In this document: one piece after another, positions 43,314 to 50,997 of the stretch
How positions within the stretch are numbered: the stretch's first letter is position 1
How the letters are laid out: each line of letters starts with the position of its first letter
Origin: Pseudobdellovibrionaceae bacterium
GTDB lineage: Bacteria; Bdellovibrionota; Bdellovibrionia; Bdellovibrionales; Bdellovibrionaceae
DNA: 64,000 nucleotides
NCBI GenBank assembly: GCA_030158485.1
Contig: JAOASS010000009.1
Coordinates: 62,001-126,000 of the forward strand
Direction of reading: 5' to 3'
Program-made: the position numbers and the translations under genes
Notes under the pieces: model-generated
Told to the model about the DNA's origin: nothing
Databases searched by the model: none
The model's input: the letters and a program-made list of their open reading frames with translations, nothing else

Positions 43314-44447
43314 ATGGCATCTGCCAATACAGAAAAAGCACAAAACGAAAAAATGAAAGCTCTTGAATTAGCTGTGAGCACAATTGAAAAACAATTTGGC
43401 AAAGGCTCGATCATGAAGCTTGGATCGAACGAAAAACTTCAGAAAGATGTCGAAGCAATTAGCACGGGCTCCCTTTCTTTAGATATTGCTCTTGGTATCG
43501 GCGGTCTTCCGAAAGGGCGTATTGTCGAAATCTACGGGCCAGAATCTTCAGGTAAGACAACTCTTGCATTGTCAGTGATTGCTCAAGCTCAGAAAAAGGG
43601 CGGAGTCGTAGCTTACGTAGATGCAGAACATGCTCTTGATATAGCCTACGCTCGTCGATTAGGTGTTAATTCAGAAGATCTTTTACTTTCTCAACCAGAC
43701 ACTGGAGAGCAAGCTTTAGAAATAACTGAAACTTTAGTTAGATCAGGCGCTATTGACGTTCTTGTGGTAGACTCAGTTGCAGCTTTAGTTCCGCGCGCTG
43801 AAATCGAAGGTGAAATGGGCGATAGTCACATGGGGCTTCAAGCTCGTTTGATGTCACAAGCTCTTCGAAAACTAACAGCTGCGATTAACAGATCAAATAC
43901 ACTAGTCATTTTTATTAATCAGATTCGTATGAAAATTGGTGTGATGTTCGGTAACCCTGAAACAACAACAGGTGGTAACGCTTTAAAATTTTATGCGTCA
44001 GTTCGTCTTGATGTCCGTCGTGTGGGCGCACTCAAAAATGGAGAAGACGTTGTGGGTAACAGAACAGCAGTAAAAGTTGTTAAAAATAAAATGGCTCCGC
44101 CATTTACAAAAACCGAATTTGACTTGATGTACAATCAGGGAATCAGCGAAGAAGGTGACATTTTAGATTTAGCAGTGACTGCAAACTTAATTGAAAAAGC
44201 TGGCGCATGGTTCAGTTACAATGGCGAGCGCATGGGTCAGGGGCGTGATCAAGCGAAGGAATTTTTAAAAGAAAATCCTCAGTATAAGGCAACTCTTCGT
44301 GAAAAACTTTTGGCAGCGAATGGAATTGGTCAACTTTTGATGACTCAGCCAACGCCAGCCGAATTAGAAGATGCTAAAGAAGTAAAAGCGATTGAAGCTG
44401 ATACTGAAGTCACAGAGTCAACAAAGAAAAAAGGTCGTAAACACTAA
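43314..44447 (+). CDS. recA: RecA recombinase
   Basis: 377 residues. Walker [14 protein letters not shown], the block [37 protein letters not shown] with [15 protein letters not shown] (L1) and [30 protein letters not shown] (L2) are present, with a C-terminal acidic/basic tail ending KKKGRKH. It drives homologous recombination and the SOS response. ATG 43314 follows AAAGAGG. A LexA box was not recognised upstream. A strong terminator follows. Confidence 0.99.
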   Translation: MASANTEKAQNEKMKALELAVSTIEKQFGKGSIMKLGSNEKLQKDVEAISTGSLSLDIALGIGGLPKGRIVEIYGPESSGKTTLALSVIAQAQKKGGVVAYVDAEHALDIAYARRLGVNSEDLLLSQPDTGEQALEITETLVRSGAIDVLVVDSVAALVPRAEIEGEMGDSHMGLQARLMSQALRKLTAAINRSNTLVIFINQIRMKIGVMFGNPETTTGGNALKFYASVRLDVRRVGALKNGEDVVGNRTAVKVVKNKMAPPFTKTEFDLMYNQGISEEGDILDLAVTANLIEKAGAWFSYNGERMGQGRDQAKEFLKENPQYKATLREKLLAANGIGQLLMTQPTPAELEDAKEVKAIEADTEVTESTKKKGRKH

Positions 44448-44473
44448 AATTTTTTAATAACAAAGATTTTTAA

Positions 44474-44507
44474 AAAGGCTCAAGTTCATAACTTGGGCCT
44501 TTTTTTA
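44474..44507 (+). terminator. Rho-independent terminator of recA
   Basis: Stem AAGGCTCAAGTT pairs with AACTTGGGCCTT (one T-G wobble) around a short CAT loop, then seven or more T. It starts 27 nt after the recA stop. Confidence 0.92.
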
Positions 44508-44551
44508 TTTCGTATTGCAAAAGCTTAAAGGTGGTGGAAAACTTTTAGGAA

Positions 44552-46219
44552 GTGAATAGGATTTTAATTTTGATTCTTTGCGCTTTGACTTCGATTGCTT
44601 GGGGGCAAGTGAATCCTGATTGGTCAGAAGGTGCGTTTGTTCCTATCAGTGGCCGAAATAATCCTTTTCAAATTCCACAGCCAGAGCATCAAAAAATAAT
44701 TCATGCAGGCCTACTTCATACATTAGTTTATCCAGTCAGTGTGACAGGGCTATTGCTTCCGGAAAAACCTTTTAAAAATATTTTTGATAATAAAACTTAT
44801 AATCCCATCAAAAGATTACTCAATTCTATTTTTAAAGGTCTTGTCGAAGTTAAAAATTATCGGGATTTATTTCGTTGGGTGGGTCTACATGATTACCCTC
44901 AAGAGAGTTCTGAATCACAAATCCCTTTTCCAGAAAATCGAAGACCTGATTATTTAATGGGATATTCTCAGCTGGAAAAAGATGGAATAAAAGTTTTCAC
45001 CATGAGCTGTGCAGGCTGTCACTCGGCCAATCTTTTCGGTGATAAAATAATGGGAATGACAAATCGATTTCCAAGGGCGAATCATTTTTTCATTCGTGGC
45101 CAAAAAGTAGGAAAGCTTTATAATCCTCATTGGTTTAGGGCTTTTTCAGGAGCGACAAGGGCAGAAACTCGAATTGCAAATCGATCGATTGCTCGACTGA
45201 ATTCGATTGGTTTTAAAATGCCTGTGCAATTGGGGCTTGATACTTCTTTAGCGCAAGTGGCGTTGTCTTTAAATAAGAGAAAACTGACCCCTTGGGCTGA
45301 ACGAAGTGAATATTTTGAAAAACATCCGCGACCTGATATTTTGGATCAAACAGCAGCTGACTCGAAGCCTGCGGTTTGGTGGAATCTTCAATATAAAAAT
45401 CGCTGGTTATCGGATGGTTCCGTTGTTTCAGGAAACCCGATTTACACTAATATTTTGTGGAATGAAATTGGGCGCGGAACGGATTTGGAAGAACTTGATC
45501 AATGGTTTCAGAGTAATGAAAAGATCATTCAGGAATTAACAACGGCAACTTTTGCTACAGAGGCACCACGAATTGAAAAATACTTTTCAGAATATCAAAT
45601 TCAACCTGAGCGGGCGTTGAAAGGCGAAGTCTTATTCAACCAAATGTGTTCAAAGTGTCACGGTACTTACGTAAAAGCTTGGAGTTTGCCAAACGCTCAA
45701 AATTTAACCTGGAAAGAACAGATTCAAACTATCGAAGTGAGATATCCGCGAAATACAAAAGTTATTGATGTGGGGACAGATCCGAATCGTCATCTCATGA
45801 TGAAGAGTTTAGAAAAGCTGAATCAACTGGAGATTTCTCGCAAAATTGGAGTTTTAATTCGTGCACAAAAGGGTTATGTACCACCGCCACTTGTCGGGAT
45901 TTGGGCAAGGTGGCCGTACTTTCATAATAACTCGGTCGCAAGTTTGTGTGATGTTTTAACTGCGTCGTCTAAAAGAGCTTCATTTTACTATGCGGGTGAG
46001 GCTTTAGATAAAAAAACTGATTTTGATTTTGAATGTAACGGTTATCCGCTTTCATCACGAGCTCCGAAGAAGTGGAAGAAACCACTGTTTAAATATGATA
46101 CAAAGCGTGCGGCCATGTCGAATCGTGGTCATGATGAAAATATATTTATATTCCAAGGGAATGAGATTCTAAGCCTTGAAAACAAAAAAGATATGATTCA
46201 ATTCTTACAAACCCTTTAA
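44552..46219 (+). CDS. Secreted di-haem cytochrome c protein
   Basis: 555 residues from GTG 44552 with signal peptide (MNRILILILCALTSIAWGQ). Two haem c attachment sites are seen: FTMSCAGCHSAN near residue 150 and FNQMCSKCHGTY near 370. A late block, PPPLVGIWARWPYFHNNSVASL, matches the Met/His-rich lid region of MauG/di-haem oxidoreductase-like cytochromes (canonical PLRGIWARAPYLHNGSV). Probably a periplasmic electron-transfer or peroxidase-like protein; partner and substrate are not visible. It is monocistronic after the recA terminator. Confidence 0.85.
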   Translation: MNRILILILCALTSIAWGQVNPDWSEGAFVPISGRNNPFQIPQPEHQKIIHAGLLHTLVYPVSVTGLLLPEKPFKNIFDNKTYNPIKRLLNSIFKGLVEVKNYRDLFRWVGLHDYPQESSESQIPFPENRRPDYLMGYSQLEKDGIKVFTMSCAGCHSANLFGDKIMGMTNRFPRANHFFIRGQKVGKLYNPHWFRAFSGATRAETRIANRSIARLNSIGFKMPVQLGLDTSLAQVALSLNKRKLTPWAERSEYFEKHPRPDILDQTAADSKPAVWWNLQYKNRWLSDGSVVSGNPIYTNILWNEIGRGTDLEELDQWFQSNEKIIQELTTATFATEAPRIEKYFSEYQIQPERALKGEVLFNQMCSKCHGTYVKAWSLPNAQNLTWKEQIQTIEVRYPRNTKVIDVGTDPNRHLMMKSLEKLNQLEISRKIGVLIRAQKGYVPPPLVGIWARWPYFHNNSVASLCDVLTASSKRASFYYAGEALDKKTDFDFECNGYPLSSRAPKKWKKPLFKYDTKRAAMSNRGHDENIFIFQGNEILSLENKKDMIQFLQTL

Positions 46220-46392
46220 AAAGCTGGATTAGCTAATGTTACTTTTAAGTTCCCTTTGGAGAGTTCTGTGTATTGGGACTCAATTTGTGTCTTATTATGT
46301 AAGGCTTTCAAAAATTTTGATCTTATATGAAATGAGAGCGTTGGAATTAATGGAATGAAGCTTGTAAGGCAATGGGCCTAAGGGAGGTTCTT

Positions 46393-47232
46393 GTGATTCT
46401 ACTTATAACAGATTCTTTTATGAAATTACAGAACATCAAAAAATGCGATTATTTTTTGCCTCAATTGAACGTTTTGAATTCTGAAAAAATTCATGACTTT
46501 GAAATTATGTGGAGCCAGGACAAGCCGCTTGCTGAATCAGCAAAAAGTATTAAAGAAAAAATTTTACAGTCTCGAAATCCAGTTACGGTTTTGGCTCACG
46601 GAAAAGCTGGTTTAGATGCAATTGAATGTTTAATTCAGTACCCAGAACTACAGGAAAAAGTTGAAAAGATTGTAACTTTGCAAACCCCCTTCTGGGGAAC
46701 TCCAATTGCTGATTTTTTGACCGGCCATCCAGTATTTGGAACTATTACGATGGGTGTTTGTAAAGTAATAGGTTGTAGCTTGAAAGCGATTGAAGAAATG
46801 AGCGAGCTCAATCGACAAGTGTATATGATTTTAAATAAAGAAAAAATCAGAAAACTGATTCTGAATGTATCAGTTATTACTGTCGGCTCAAGCTTTGAAG
46901 CTCCAATGCCAGCCTTCACATATTTTGAAAAAATAATGAAGCACATTCATGGGTTTATCGGAAAATATGCAGGCTTAAACGATGGTATCATGCCGTTACT
47001 ATCAACCCGAATTTTTGATGAGACCCACATGCGATTGCAGAATGTAACCCATATGACAATGGTCACACCTTCTCTTGCCGCTTCAGTTGAAGTTGAAAAT
47101 ATGATTCGAAATATTTTAAAATCGACTAAGCTTTTAAAGCCTTTTGAATATCCGACGAAATTTCCTTGGGATCGGTCTGGGGAGAATAGCGATTCAAAAC
47201 TTGGCCATTCTTACCAACAAGAAATTTCGTAA
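46393..47232 (+). CDS. Alpha/beta-hydrolase (lipase)-like protein lacking the nucleophile Ser
   Basis: 279 residues from GTG 46393, which has an AGGGAGG site 6 nt upstream (in-frame ATG 46372 lies before that site). The sequence aligns in outline with bacterial triacylglycerol lipases: ILLITDSF early, the nucleophile elbow PVTVLAHGKAGLDAIECL where lipases read AHSKGGLDA, then VTLQTPFWGTPIADF and a late GLNDGIMPLLST (Asp strand) and TMVTPS region. At the elbow the Ser is Gly and the Gly is Ala, so classical Ser hydrolysis is unlikely. No signal peptide. Its last 107 nt overlap the convergent glutathione peroxidase gene. Confidence 0.72.
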   Translation: MILLITDSFMKLQNIKKCDYFLPQLNVLNSEKIHDFEIMWSQDKPLAESAKSIKEKILQSRNPVTVLAHGKAGLDAIECLIQYPELQEKVEKIVTLQTPFWGTPIADFLTGHPVFGTITMGVCKVIGCSLKAIEEMSELNRQVYMILNKEKIRKLILNVSVITVGSSFEAPMPAFTYFEKIMKHIHGFIGKYAGLNDGIMPLLSTRIFDETHMRLQNVTHMTMVTPSLAASVEVENMIRNILKSTKLLKPFEYPTKFPWDRSGENSDSKLGHSYQQEIS

Positions 47233-47629
47233 AATTCCACTTGATAGCTTCAGTTCCTAAAATTCCCGGAGCTGAAGCTTTCAGCCATTTATAAACAGGT
47301 GCTGAGTTATCACCATTTACTTCAACTTTTGACATAATCGGAAAACTGACTTCGTATTGAAGGCTACAAAACTGTTGAATTTCATCATTTGAGCCAGGCT
47401 CTTGCCCACCAAACTGATTGCATGGAAAACCAAGGATTGTAAACCCTTGCGCTTTATATTCACGGTAGATTGATTCTAGCCCTGCGTACTGAGAAGTAAA
47501 TCCACACTTGCTGGCAACGTTCACAACTAACACGACTTGGTTCCTAAGATCCGCGAGTGCAAGTGTGGAATCAGCTGCGGTTTTAACGCTAAAATCATAG
47601 AAGCTAGTGGAAGTGTTGGGTGATGTCAT
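47126..47629 (-). CDS. Glutathione peroxidase (thiol peroxidase of the GPx family)
   Basis: 167 residues from ATG 47629 with an excellent AAGGAG site. Family blocks: FSVKTAADSTLALADLRNQVVLVVNVASKCGFTSQYAGLE with peroxidatic Cys, ILGFPCNQFGGQEPGSNDEIQQFC with Gln and resolving Cys, and IKWNFTKFLVGKNG with Trp-Asn-Phe. Reduces hydroperoxides in the cytoplasm, probably with thioredoxin. The 3' end overlaps the lipase-like gene by 107 nt on the opposite strand. The 18-bp region around its ribosome site and ATG is exactly repeated at 50508. Confidence 0.95.
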   Translation of the reverse strand: MTSPNTSTSFYDFSVKTAADSTLALADLRNQVVLVVNVASKCGFTSQYAGLESIYREYKAQGFTILGFPCNQFGGQEPGSNDEIQQFCSLQYEVSFPIMSKVEVNGDNSAPVYKWLKASAPGILGTEAIKWNFTKFLVGKNGQVLNRYSPQTDPKEISSDIQKALKA

Positions 47630-47644
47630 TTTGGCTCCTTGGAG
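47627..47644. repeat. 18-bp direct repeat, copy 1 (gpx ribosome site and start codon)
   Basis: CATTTTGGCTCCTTGGAG occurs here and again in the same orientation at 50508-50525. On the reverse strand it is the AAGGAG site and ATG of the glutathione peroxidase gene. The two copies bracket the HK1-SBP1 gene pair. Confidence 0.9.
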
Positions 47645-47731
47645 GAAGGATAATAATATCGTTAGTACGTTAAAGTGACTAAAAATACAATGGGACAATA
47701 GTGTTATTAGTTTATAGATCTACAATTTATT

Positions 47732-48994
47732 CTAACTAATTGGAAAATAAAGGTTTACCTGAGCTCCAGAAGTCATATTTAAAATTTCAAATCGACCACC
47801 AGCCTTTTTCATAAAGTCAAAAGCGGACATAAGCCCCAGGCCATTTCCATCAGACTTTCCTTTGCTGATAGATCTTTTTCCAAAATTTACGAGAACTTCG
47901 TTGTCGAAACCATGGCCCTTATCCGAAATGCTAATTTTAAAAAATTCAGATATAAATTCTAAATCGATATTAATTTCAGATTGGACATCCTGACTAGTGG
48001 CTTCAATAGAATTTTGGAATATATTTGCTAATACACGTTCAAAATCAGACTTCTTAACTTTTAAAAACATGTCAATTTTACGACTATAATTAAAATGAAC
48101 TCGATACTTAATTTGAAACTCTCGAATCAGAAGATCAATTGAGTCGATTACATTGAAATCTGAAACCTCTACCAAATGAGTCGCTTTACGACTTTCACTG
48201 AGTAAGTCATTTGCGATTTCACTAATTCTTTTGGTGGACTCAATAATGAGTTGAGTTTTAGGATCTTCTAGGTTTTCAAGTTTTGAAATAACAAAATTTA
48301 ATGCAGTCACAGGACCTCGGATATCATGACTGACTTGCTTTGCAAGATTTGAAATAATTTTTTCATTTTCTAAATTAATTTTTGCAATCAACTCATTTTT
48401 ATTTGCAGTTTCTCGACTTTCGAAAAGTTCAGTGAGCTTTAATAAAACCTGAGAATTTTCCTTAAAAATTAACTGGCCCTCTTTATTTCGCAAGGCTGTA
48501 TTCTCGAGATAATAAATTAAATTAATAAGATTATCTTCACCTGTAGTTTTGGCAATAAGAAGGTAAAAAAATCCAAAAAACTGAATAAGCGAAAAAGCGA
48601 GAAAGAAAAATTTACTTGTGATAGATCGATAAATTAATGAGGTTATTTTTACGCAAGATTTCATATTGGCGACGGAAATCCCCATATGAATAATATCAGC
48701 ATTAAAGTTTGCTAAGCATAATTCAGAAGAAATGATTGAAGCACTTAAAGATCGATTGTCGAATGTATTGATGATTAAATTTCGATCATGGTCTGAGTAT
48801 ATTTTTTCCAACTGAACCTGAATAGCAAGGTCATCACTATCTATAATAGCTATGGCAAGGGTAGGCGAGATGCTTTTAATGTAATTTCTAAAACTTATTA
48901 TGTCGACGGCCGCAGCGGTTAAAACCGATAGTATAATAGCTGAAGAAAATATTAAAAATGTTTTTTTATTAAAAAAATAATTCAAAAAATTCAT
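47732..48994 (-). CDS. Orphan membrane histidine kinase (HK1)
   Basis: 420 residues. Two membrane segments (about 9-30 and 130-150) enclose a small periplasmic domain of about 95 residues. The cytoplasmic part has a HisKA phospho-acceptor in AKQVSHDIRGPVTALN (near residue 222) and HATPase blocks NIFQNSIEAT, SDKGHGFDNEV and DGNGLGLMSAFDFM. No response-regulator gene is adjacent. Its start overlaps the SBP1 stop by 4 nt (ATGA), so the binding protein and kinase are made together; ligand-loaded SBP1 is a possible input. AT-rich composition contrasts with the flanking gpx gene. Confidence 0.88.
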   Translation of the reverse strand: MNFLNYFFNKKTFLIFSSAIILSVLTAAAVDIISFRNYIKSISPTLAIAIIDSDDLAIQVQLEKIYSDHDRNLIINTFDNRSLSASIISSELCLANFNADIIHMGISVANMKSCVKITSLIYRSITSKFFFLAFSLIQFFGFFYLLIAKTTGEDNLINLIYYLENTALRNKEGQLIFKENSQVLLKLTELFESRETANKNELIAKINLENEKIISNLAKQVSHDIRGPVTALNFVISKLENLEDPKTQLIIESTKRISEIANDLLSESRKATHLVEVSDFNVIDSIDLLIREFQIKYRVHFNYSRKIDMFLKVKKSDFERVLANIFQNSIEATSQDVQSEINIDLEFISEFFKISISDKGHGFDNEVLVNFGKRSISKGKSDGNGLGLMSAFDFMKKAGGRFEILNMTSGAQVNLYFPIS

Positions 48995-50376
48995 TTAATT
49001 TTATCTATGTGTAAATACCCACTTATCGGGTCTGCAGTGACAACTTCGACTAATCTTTCAGGAAAAATTCTTTTAACTGTACTTTCGCCGAGGGGAATGA
49101 CGTATCTAGAATCAAGTGTGATTTGATGGGCTTTTTTAAAAACTAAAGCGCGTTGTTCCTTAGAAAAAACGTCACTAATTTTTGATACTTCGCTCTCAAG
49201 ACCAGTAATCGGATCGGAAAGAAGTCTATTCTCACGAAAAAAAGATTCAAAGTATATTGAGGCTTCAGATGAAGTTGCAATATTGCTGCTTGAGCTATCA
49301 AAACCAATCACAGAAACATAAGGCTTACCCGAAAAAACTATTTTTGCCATCTGTGAGGGATCTACTAATTCAGGAGATATGAAACGCGCCATTTTCCCAA
49401 AAATAGCTAGTTTATTCAAAACAATATTTTCGTATTGATTTTTTAATGGAATTATCATTTTTACGGGCTTAAAATGAGAAGAAATTTTGCAGTTTTCTGA
49501 TTTTACATATTTGACGTTAAACCCTGATATTCCGATAGGAAGAAAGCCTGGAGTGGGTCTTAATGATAGATTATAAAATTGAATTAAATTTGAAATATTA
49601 AGAGAATTAGATATGCAGCTTCTGTATGAGGAGTCTTTAATATTTACAACCAAGGCATAAGATTTATAATTCTTAGCCTCCACTTCTTTAAAGCCAGTCA
49701 AGTTTGCAATTTTTAAATTTGAAAAGACAGGGTTAATGTCGTCGTAAAGGTTGGGATTAAAATTAGCTTCAGATATTTTTTCAAAAATGACTTTTGTGAA
49801 TCTTTCTACTTTGTAATCTTTATGGTTCACTAGCTCAACTTTTGATTGGTTGAAGGACTTGATTTTATAAGGACCCAGCCCAATTGGAGTTATATCATTT
49901 TCTGTTGATGATTTGAGAATAGTACTTGCTGTGCCTTGAAGACTCAAAAAGTATCGCGGAGATTTTTTCTTCAAGTTTATGACTACGCAGGAGTCGCCGT
50001 CTAGAATGATAGATTCTAATGGAGGAGCTTGCTCAATCAACGAATGGAATCTTTCTAATGAAGTCTTCAAATCAAGGGATTTAATATAAGTTTTATCAGA
50101 AAAAGTGAGCTTACTTTTAAGGCACATTCTAAAAACATTAAAATTAATATTCAAAGCTTTTGATTGGGACATGTCTAAAAAGTGACTTTGCCAGATACCG
50201 TCTGATTCCTCTATTAAAAGGGGGAAATAGATTTGTAAGGATAAGTACTGGCCAATATTCAATTGGCCATCTCTTGGTTGAACAGATGCGGGAATAAAAG
50301 GAACTGCGATTCGGAAAGTTTCTCCAGAGAACGCAATTGAGCTTGCAAAGAGTAGAGTCAAAATATTTTTAGTCAC
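48991..50376 (-). CDS. Oligopeptide-binding-like extracellular protein (SBP1, SBP_bac_5 type)
   Basis: 461 residues with signal peptide (MTKNILTLLFASSIAFSGE). The SBP_bac_5 layout is seen in outline: QIYFPLLIEESDGIW, KLTFSDKTYIKSLDLKTSLERF (F.dG.p.ta.Dv..sl.r.), TPIGLGPYKIKSFNQSKVELVNHKDY (the GTGPY.v..... motif with IGLGPY) and an acidic end. No lipobox. No Opp permease or ATPase genes are nearby, so it may act as a sensor subunit of HK1 instead of a transporter part. A -35/-10 candidate lies at 50410-50437. Confidence 0.8.
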   Translation of the reverse strand: MTKNILTLLFASSIAFSGETFRIAVPFIPASVQPRDGQLNIGQYLSLQIYFPLLIEESDGIWQSHFLDMSQSKALNINFNVFRMCLKSKLTFSDKTYIKSLDLKTSLERFHSLIEQAPPLESIILDGDSCVVINLKKKSPRYFLSLQGTASTILKSSTENDITPIGLGPYKIKSFNQSKVELVNHKDYKVERFTKVIFEKISEANFNPNLYDDINPVFSNLKIANLTGFKEVEAKNYKSYALVVNIKDSSYRSCISNSLNISNLIQFYNLSLRPTPGFLPIGISGFNVKYVKSENCKISSHFKPVKMIIPLKNQYENIVLNKLAIFGKMARFISPELVDPSQMAKIVFSGKPYVSVIGFDSSSSNIATSSEASIYFESFFRENRLLSDPITGLESEVSKISDVFSKEQRALVFKKAHQITLDSRYVIPLGESTVKRIFPERLVEVVTADPISGYLHIDKIK

Positions 50377-50409
50377 GTGCGCTTGTCCAAACGTAATGCG
50401 TGAAGTTTG

Positions 50410-50437
50410 AGAATACTATAAATCTGAGTTTCGTCAA
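50410..50437 (-). promoter_or_regulatory. Candidate sigma-70-type promoter for SBP1-HK1
   Basis: On the reverse strand TTGACG (50437-50432) and TATTCT (50415-50410) are separated by 16 nt, 33 nt from the SBP1 ATG at 50376. Moderate match only. Confidence 0.4.
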
Positions 50438-50507
50438 AATACTTTGATATGAGCTTAGAGGTTCCGGAATGTTATTATTAGAAACTTGGTAGAATTTGTA
50501 GTGAGGC

Positions 50508-50525
50508 CATTTTGGCTCCTTGGAG
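50508..50525. repeat. 18-bp direct repeat, copy 2 (relic of the gpx start)
   Basis: Exact second copy of the gpx ribosome-site/ATG segment. On the reverse strand it still reads AAGGAG and ATG, then MASLQILPSF and stop, against MTSPNTSTSFYDF of real gpx. Nucleotide similarity seems to persist for about 30 more bases (ATG.C.TCAC...AGTTTC), which looks like a decayed 5' end of a gpx copy. Confidence 0.8.
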
Positions 50526-50675
50526 TGTCTAGATTATACTAAATAATGTAAAAATGTTATTAATTAAAAATTTAACATGAGCTTTAACTATAAAATTTAA
50601 ATCAAAAATAGGCTTCATTTTATTTGTATTCGCTTTGAGTTAAGAAAGTTTAATTTTTAGGTATTTAAATACTGA

Positions 50676-50692
50676 TGGAACGGTACTTGCTT
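50676..50692 (+). promoter_or_regulatory. Sigma-54 (-24/-12) promoter for the YcaO operon
   Basis: TGGAACGGTACTTGCTT: GG (50677-50678), 10 nt, GC (50689-50690), with TTGCTT at -12; the -24 element differs from TGGCACG by one base. Transcription would begin near 50702, about 28 nt before the GTG at 50730. Confidence 0.72.
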
Positions 50693-50729
50693 TGCCATAC
50701 TGCAGCTATGATGCAAAGGGGAGTTTAAT

Positions 50730-50978
50730 GTGGAAATAAATCAACAGAATGATCTTGTTATAGAAGTCAGAAATTTAGAAAGAATTGGTATCAATCATCT
50801 TCAAGTTGTTGAGTTATACCAAGAAAACAAGGGAATTAAATTAAATTTAAACGATTTGGTTAAAGTGAGTGCAAAAAATGAAGGTCAGAGCATATCTTTC
50901 GAAACTTGGGACCAAATTAGTATTGTTATTCCTGTTAATATGGCAGCTGGCAATTATAATAAAATCGCTAAATACTAA
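50730..50978 (+). CDS. 82-aa leading protein of the YcaO operon, possible precursor or partner
   Basis: GTG 50730 lies 7 nt after GGGGAG and about 28 nt after the predicted sigma-54 start site. The product is acidic to neutral, without signal peptide or Cys (MEINQQNDLVIEVRNLERIG at the start; SIVIPVNMAAGNYNKIAKY at the end). The first 50 residues alternate hydrophobic and polar residues like a small beta/alpha domain. The C-terminus could be a modified core (MAAG followed by NYNKIAKY), because the operon encodes a YcaO protein, but no known leader motif was recognised. It may equally be a small partner protein. The last 101 nt overlap an alternative, hydrophobic N-terminus of the next gene in another frame. 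Confidence 0.6.
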   Translation: MEINQQNDLVIEVRNLERIGINHLQVVELYQENKGIKLNLNDLVKVSAKNEGQSISFETWDQISIVIPVNMAAGNYNKIAKY

Positions 50979-50997
50979 AATTCGAAATCAATCAAGT

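Larger units (their letters stand above)
50377..50729. other. Divergent control region of the SBP1-HK1 and YcaO modules
   Basis: A 353-bp AT-rich gap without a supported gene. It holds a sigma-70-like promoter for the leftward SBP1-HK1 pair (50410-50437), the gpx 5' relic (50508-50525) and a sigma-54-type promoter for the rightward YcaO operon (50676-50692). Enhancer sites for an NtrC-type activator could lie between 50,530 and 50,670, but none was recognised. Confidence 0.6.
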
